A stretch of DNA of 64,000 bases, from the NCBI GenBank assembly GCA_029379385.1, contig CM055606.1, forward strand, positions 4,030,001-4,094,000, written 5' to 3'. This document shows positions 60,688 to 64,000 of the stretch, in pieces (positions within the stretch are counted from its first letter, which is position 1; the number at the start of each line of letters is the position of its first letter). The stretch is from Quillaja saponaria. Its lineage: Eukaryota; Streptophyta; Magnoliopsida; Fabales; Quillajaceae. Both the position numbers and the translations under genes were made by a program. The notes below the pieces were generated by a model. It worked only from the letters and a program-made list of their open reading frames with translations. It ran no database searches and was not told where the DNA came from.

Positions 60688-62138
60688 CAAGGAACAAAAT
60701 TTTGTGTCGATTCGCCCGTTTCGGGCGAATCAATTCAGTTTCCACACACATGGAACGAATCACATATACATAAACAAAAGTTTGTAGTTTCGGTGAAAAC
60801 AGAGCCAATTCCACCGTTTTCAATCGAAACGGATCCACACAAAAGTAACAAAATTTCAAAATTACAGATCTGTAGAATGAGAGAGGCAATTCTCTTGCAG
60901 GAGCTGGAGTTGATCGGGTGTGAAGTTTGGACTGTTGGAGACGAAGTTGAAGAAGAAAGAGTTGCAGAGCTCTAGACTTCCAGTTGCAGAGTCCAATTGC
61001 AGAGGCGTTGCTGGAGACAAGAGACAGAGACCAGAGAGAAAAGAGGCAGAGATTAAGAGAGAAAGGTGCAACACTACGTAAGTGTTTTTTTTTTTTTTTG
61101 TTTTTTTTTTTTTTTGTTTTTTTTTTTGTTTTTTTTTTTTTGTAATTAGTACATTGGGCTAGGTTTGGCTTAAAATTTGTTAATCAATTTTTTTTTAATT
61201 TTTTTTTCTTTTCCTTGTTTTGATAATAAATTCATATATATATATCAAAATATATATATTGGGCTTTTTATTTTAAAGTTAGTTTAATCGTTGAAATAGT
61301 GAAAAAAATTAATAAATATTTGTTTATATATGTTTATTAACTTAGAATATTAGTAAATATGAATAAGTTAGAAAATAATTTTTATGTCATTAACCTGTAA
61401 CATTAGTAAATATGAATTAATAAGATTTTTTTTTTAAATTTCAATTATTATCTATTTTTTTATTATATAATTTATTTAAAATTTCAATTATTAGTATTTA
61501 TTTATAGATAGCATAAATAATCAGGTTTTTATTTTAAAGTTAGTTTGATTTTTAAAATAGTGAAAAAAATAATAAATATAAATTATTTATATATGGTCAT
61601 TAACTTAGAACATTAGTAGGCATGAATTATTTATAAAATAATTTTTAAATTCATTATTCTATAACATCAGTAAATATGACTTAATTAAAAAATACATTTT
61701 TTTAAATTATTTTTTCTATCAATTTAATTTATTTAAATTTGCAACTATTGTAATTTATATAATTTCAATTTTTTTTATTTAATTTCAATTATCATCTTTT
61801 TATCCTATCAATTTAATTTATTTAAATTTTTAGTATAATTTAATTAGATTACATGTTTATATTTTTACAGCCTAAAAATAAAAAATGGCTTATTCTTCTT
61901 CTTTCTTGAATTACTATGTTTGTGTTATTATTTTTAATTTGATATGTATTTATTAGTACTCTATATACTAAATTATTCATGTTAGATACTTACAATTACT
62001 ATAATATGTGTTTTATTATATGTTTTCATATGTTTCCTAAAAAATTAGTGTTTCCATGCCGTTCCCATATTGTTTCCCGAATCGTTTCCGTTTCTGGGCT
62101 TGTCGAAACGGTCCCTCGAAATAAAACTTTGTTCCTTG
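60688..62138. mobile_element. hAT-like non-autonomous DNA element (1451 bp) inserted in the LINE RNase H domain
   Basis: The ends are inverted: left CAAGGAACAAAATTTTGTG, right (inverted) CAAGGAACAAAGTTTTATT. The flanks are near-identical 8-mers, AGCAGAGG (60680-60687) and GGCAAAGG (62139-62146), 6 of 8 matching, as expected for an old hAT target duplication. LINE RNase H coding resemblance stops at the left end and resumes at the right end, confirming an insertion. The interior contains a T-rich homopolymer tract and long AT-rich sequence with no transposase. Confidence 0.7.
61085..61142. repeat. Poly-T tract interrupted by single Gs
   Basis: Fifty-eight bases of T in runs of 11-19, separated by single G residues. 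It lies inside the hAT-like element. Length is unlikely to be exact in any assembly. Confidence 0.85.
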
Positions 62139-62280
62139 GGCAAAGGGTGGTCAGTAGGGTGATGCCAAGCAAATTATTGAGGCAGTGCTTAATAGGCAGA
62201 ATGATCTTATTGTATCCAACATAATAATCGAAGACATATATCATCTAGCTAAACACCTCGATATTAATTATTCTATTGAT

Positions 62281-62764
62281 TGTTTTTTCTTTTTCTTTAG
62301 TAATATCCTAATATGATTTTCAATTTTCTCCATCTTAATAAAATTGCAATAACTTTTTAAGAATATCCCTCATCTCAATTTAAGAGTTAACATCAATACA
62401 TAAATAAGAAATATATATATTGACATGATTCAAGAGTAAATCATGACATGACAAATAACTAGTATATATATGTATAATATAAATTGTGCCTAATCTCATT
62501 TGTCTAGGCATAAATAAAAGCTAAGAATATGGACACAATAATAAGAAGTGTTCATTTAGAAACAAATTAAGAAAAGATAGAAGGAAAAAAGGGTCATTTG
62601 CACTTTTTCCCTTAAATTACCTTAAGAGTAGTAATGTCTCTAGTTTTCTATCAAATTAAGCACATTATACTTATATTTTTAATAGTAATTTGCAAATAAC
62701 TTAATCCGTTAAAATCACCGTCAATTTTAAAAATGAAAAAAAAAATTACAATTAAAAAGACACA
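62281..62764. other. AT-rich spacer, nothing recognised
   Basis: No coding or structural signal between the LINE remnant and the MATE fragment. Confidence 0.4.
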
Positions 62765-63290
62765 ATAACAACAGAAGCGAAAGAAAGCTTTACAAAGCCA
62801 AACAAGTCTGCAAAAGCTAGCAATGAGAATCCACTCCAAGCACCATCTGACTTGGTAATGAAAATGAACAACAATTGTCCAACAACAATTAGCAACCATG
62901 ATATATTGAGTGTGAGCTTTGCTTCAAATATCCCTCAACCTAGCTTCAATAGTAGCCAACTAAAACGACATGAAGCACCAATAGAATTGTTGTGATACAT
63001 GCCATGATTAAGACCTTCCGCTATGCTTGTAAGAATTTTTGAATTGAAAAATTGAATGCATAGGCAAACAGTTGTAGAATCATCAACATGGCAAATTTCC
63101 CTGCGTCACAAATCTACTTTAGCATCCAATTCCATAAAATCTTACATTGGTTAACCTAGCATGGTCTAAGCTGTAATGAACAAAATGATCCATGACCTTT
63201 GCATGTACACCCCTAACATCCTTATCTCAACTGCACTGAATGCTTACCTACACAACATCTTCAATGCACTCCCATCCCTAATTGTCTGTG
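62765..63290 (-). pseudogene. MATE/DTX efflux transporter pseudogene fragment
   Basis: On the minus strand, in three frames, there is clear resemblance to plant DETOXIFICATION (MATE) proteins: SALKMLCR-stop-AFSA then LGVYMQRSWIILFITA (about 63155-63270), AGKFAMLMILQLFAYAFNFS with SIQKFLQA (about 63010-63100), RKVLIMACITTILLVLHVVL, then after a frameshift WLLLKLG-stop-GIF and LNISWLLIVVGQLLFIFITK followed by WSGFSLLAFADLFGFVKLS (about 62780-62925). These correspond in order to the first half/middle of a MATE protein (canonical GSALETLCGQAFGAG ... LGVYMQRSW). Q-to-stop and W-to-stop changes, a frameshift and missing ends show a dead fragment. There is no N- or C-terminal part in the window. Confidence 0.8.
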
Positions 63291-64000
63291 AAGCACTGAT
63301 ATTGTAAACTAGGGGTTGTATCCGTGTCTAGTTCACATCTGATGTGGATACGACCCTAATATGCTGGGATATGTATTAAAAACATAATTATAATTATTTT
63401 AATAAAAAATTGACATAGGTCATATACGGTTTAGAATGGCTGGATATAGCTGGATAGGCTTCAAAATGGTTAGATACGGCTCCTATACACGACTAACACG
63501 AAACACTGCGTTTTGACTTAAGCATTGTGTTTTTTCTTGAAAATGTATTTTTTGTTTGCTTTTTATCTTGACTTTGTGATTTCCTTTTCTTTTTCTTTCA
63601 ATTGATGCTTTTTCTCTGAACCTCCTAGGGATTTAATGGAAATCCTCTCATCTTTGCTCTCGTTGAAGCTGAAGCTCAAAATCCTTTGATGTTATCTTGT
63701 TGAAGCTGAAGCATCTGGTTTGGGTTTACCTTTATCTTATAAAGCCTCTGATTGCTGAAGCAGTGAAGTCCTTTATCATCTCCTCTAATTTCTAAAGCAG
63801 TGAAGTCCTTTGTTAACTTTCAAGGTTTAGGTAAGTTACTCAGGCTTTATCTCTCTCTTCCGTCCCTTCTTTGATATATAGTTTATGGGTTTTTGTTTCC
63901 TTTTGCAAATTCTTGTTTCCTCTTATAATTGTGCCTCTACCTTTTAGACTTCTATTTTTATTTTATATTCTGCCTCCTTCAATGACTCTATCTTCTGGGT
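63291..64000. other. Window end, no gene recognised
   Basis: Contains short local duplications (GTTGAAGCTGAAGC twice near 63662 and 63700; GCAGTGAAGTCCTTT twice near 63760 and 63798) and a 'GGGTTGTATCCG / GGATACGACCC' inverted word pair (about 63312 and 63355). It could be the leader of a gene starting beyond the window or a retroelement LTR; I cannot decide. Confidence 0.3.

Larger units (their letters stand above)
56640..62280 (+). pseudogene. Degenerate LINE (L1-type) retrotransposon, ORF2 fragments
   Basis: In broken frames the plus strand reads through a plant LINE: possible ORF1 tail (56765-56956), endonuclease pieces (about 57040-57910; FWNV-stop-GLGTPS, MIFADFNVILNDAKK-like, DELGLDHSPIIL), the pre-RT region (LRLGDRNTKFFYTKV, 58265-58310), reverse transcriptase (LKKLGFHPRWINLIMELVS, LRQGDPLS, HLLFEDDSIFF at 58893-58925), the post-RT region (KLQGWKAKCLSPIGKEVLIK, CFKFPIYLCKEI, ISWKTMCKPK, 59170-59400), zf-RVT (SVWNRAIPYKLKVFTWGLL, ETESHLV, 59960-60125) and RNase H (about 60470-60655, resumed at 62145-62260 as GDAKQIIEAVLNRQNDLIV after an insertion). 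The catalytic F-A-D-D box reads F-E-D-D. There are many stops and frameshifts. It is not functional. Confidence 0.85.

Noticed and set aside
61979..62244. Plus and minus frames at the right edge of the hAT-like element
   Set aside because: They span the element/LINE boundary and have no protein similarity apart from the LINE RNase H tail.

Overview
This window is AT-rich nuclear DNA from a flowering plant, most likely a eudicot. The evidence is spliced genes with GT/AG introns, plant-specific families (DELLA/GRAS, GARP-type MYB, plant F-box, plant GDP-fucose transporter) and intergenic DNA dominated by decayed plant transposons. All coordinates, exon joins and translations were made by eye; no database search was run.

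Layout. 1-5.2 kb is repeat-rich and holds a probable CACTA-type transposon end. 5.24-7.22 kb (+) is a four-exon EFM/HHO-type GARP-MYB repressor gene. 8.65-16.28 kb (-) is a nine-exon RRM protein gene whose 4.4-kb last intron carries a 5'-truncated LINE, a 283-bp TRIM retrotransposon and a tandem duplication. 16.3-19.3 kb is repeat remnants. 19.32-20.90 kb (-) is an intronless DELLA-type GRAS gene with an altered DELLA motif and a 13-codon upstream ORF. 21-28.6 kb is AT-rich with several MITE-like and tandem repeats. 28.68-29.88 kb (-) is an intronless F-box gene. 31.75-32.27 kb is a complete short hAT-type element. 33.26-34.31 kb (-) is an intronless Golgi GDP-fucose transporter gene. 35.5-38.1 kb holds a broken hAT transposase, a Ty3/gypsy integrase/chromodomain remnant and a tRNA-Met primer-binding-site motif. 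40.16-43.74 kb (-) is an H2A.Z histone gene with two single-base frame breaks. 44.40-47.79 kb (-) is a seven-exon STRAP-type WD40 gene. 49.3-54.1 kb is a gag-only Ty3/gypsy LTR element whose 3' LTR is split by a 1.6-kb LTR-like insertion with a perfect 5-bp target duplication. 56.7-62.3 kb is a decayed LINE interrupted by a 1.45-kb hAT-like element. 62.77-63.29 kb (-) is a MATE/DTX transporter pseudogene fragment.

How the genes relate. There is no operon-like arrangement. EFM-type MYBs and DELLA proteins are both growth/flowering regulators, but their vicinity here is not evidence of a joint pathway. STRAP and H2A.Z are same-strand neighbours only 0.65 kb apart; from memory, Arabidopsis has the same pair side by side on chromosome 1, which would be conserved microsynteny.

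I found no convincing new biological system. The items most worth a second look are the DELLA protein with a DGLLA motif plus uORF, the doubly frame-broken H2A.Z gene, the nested transposons with readable target-site duplications, and the unlisted MATE pseudogene and hidden terminal exon of the RRM gene.
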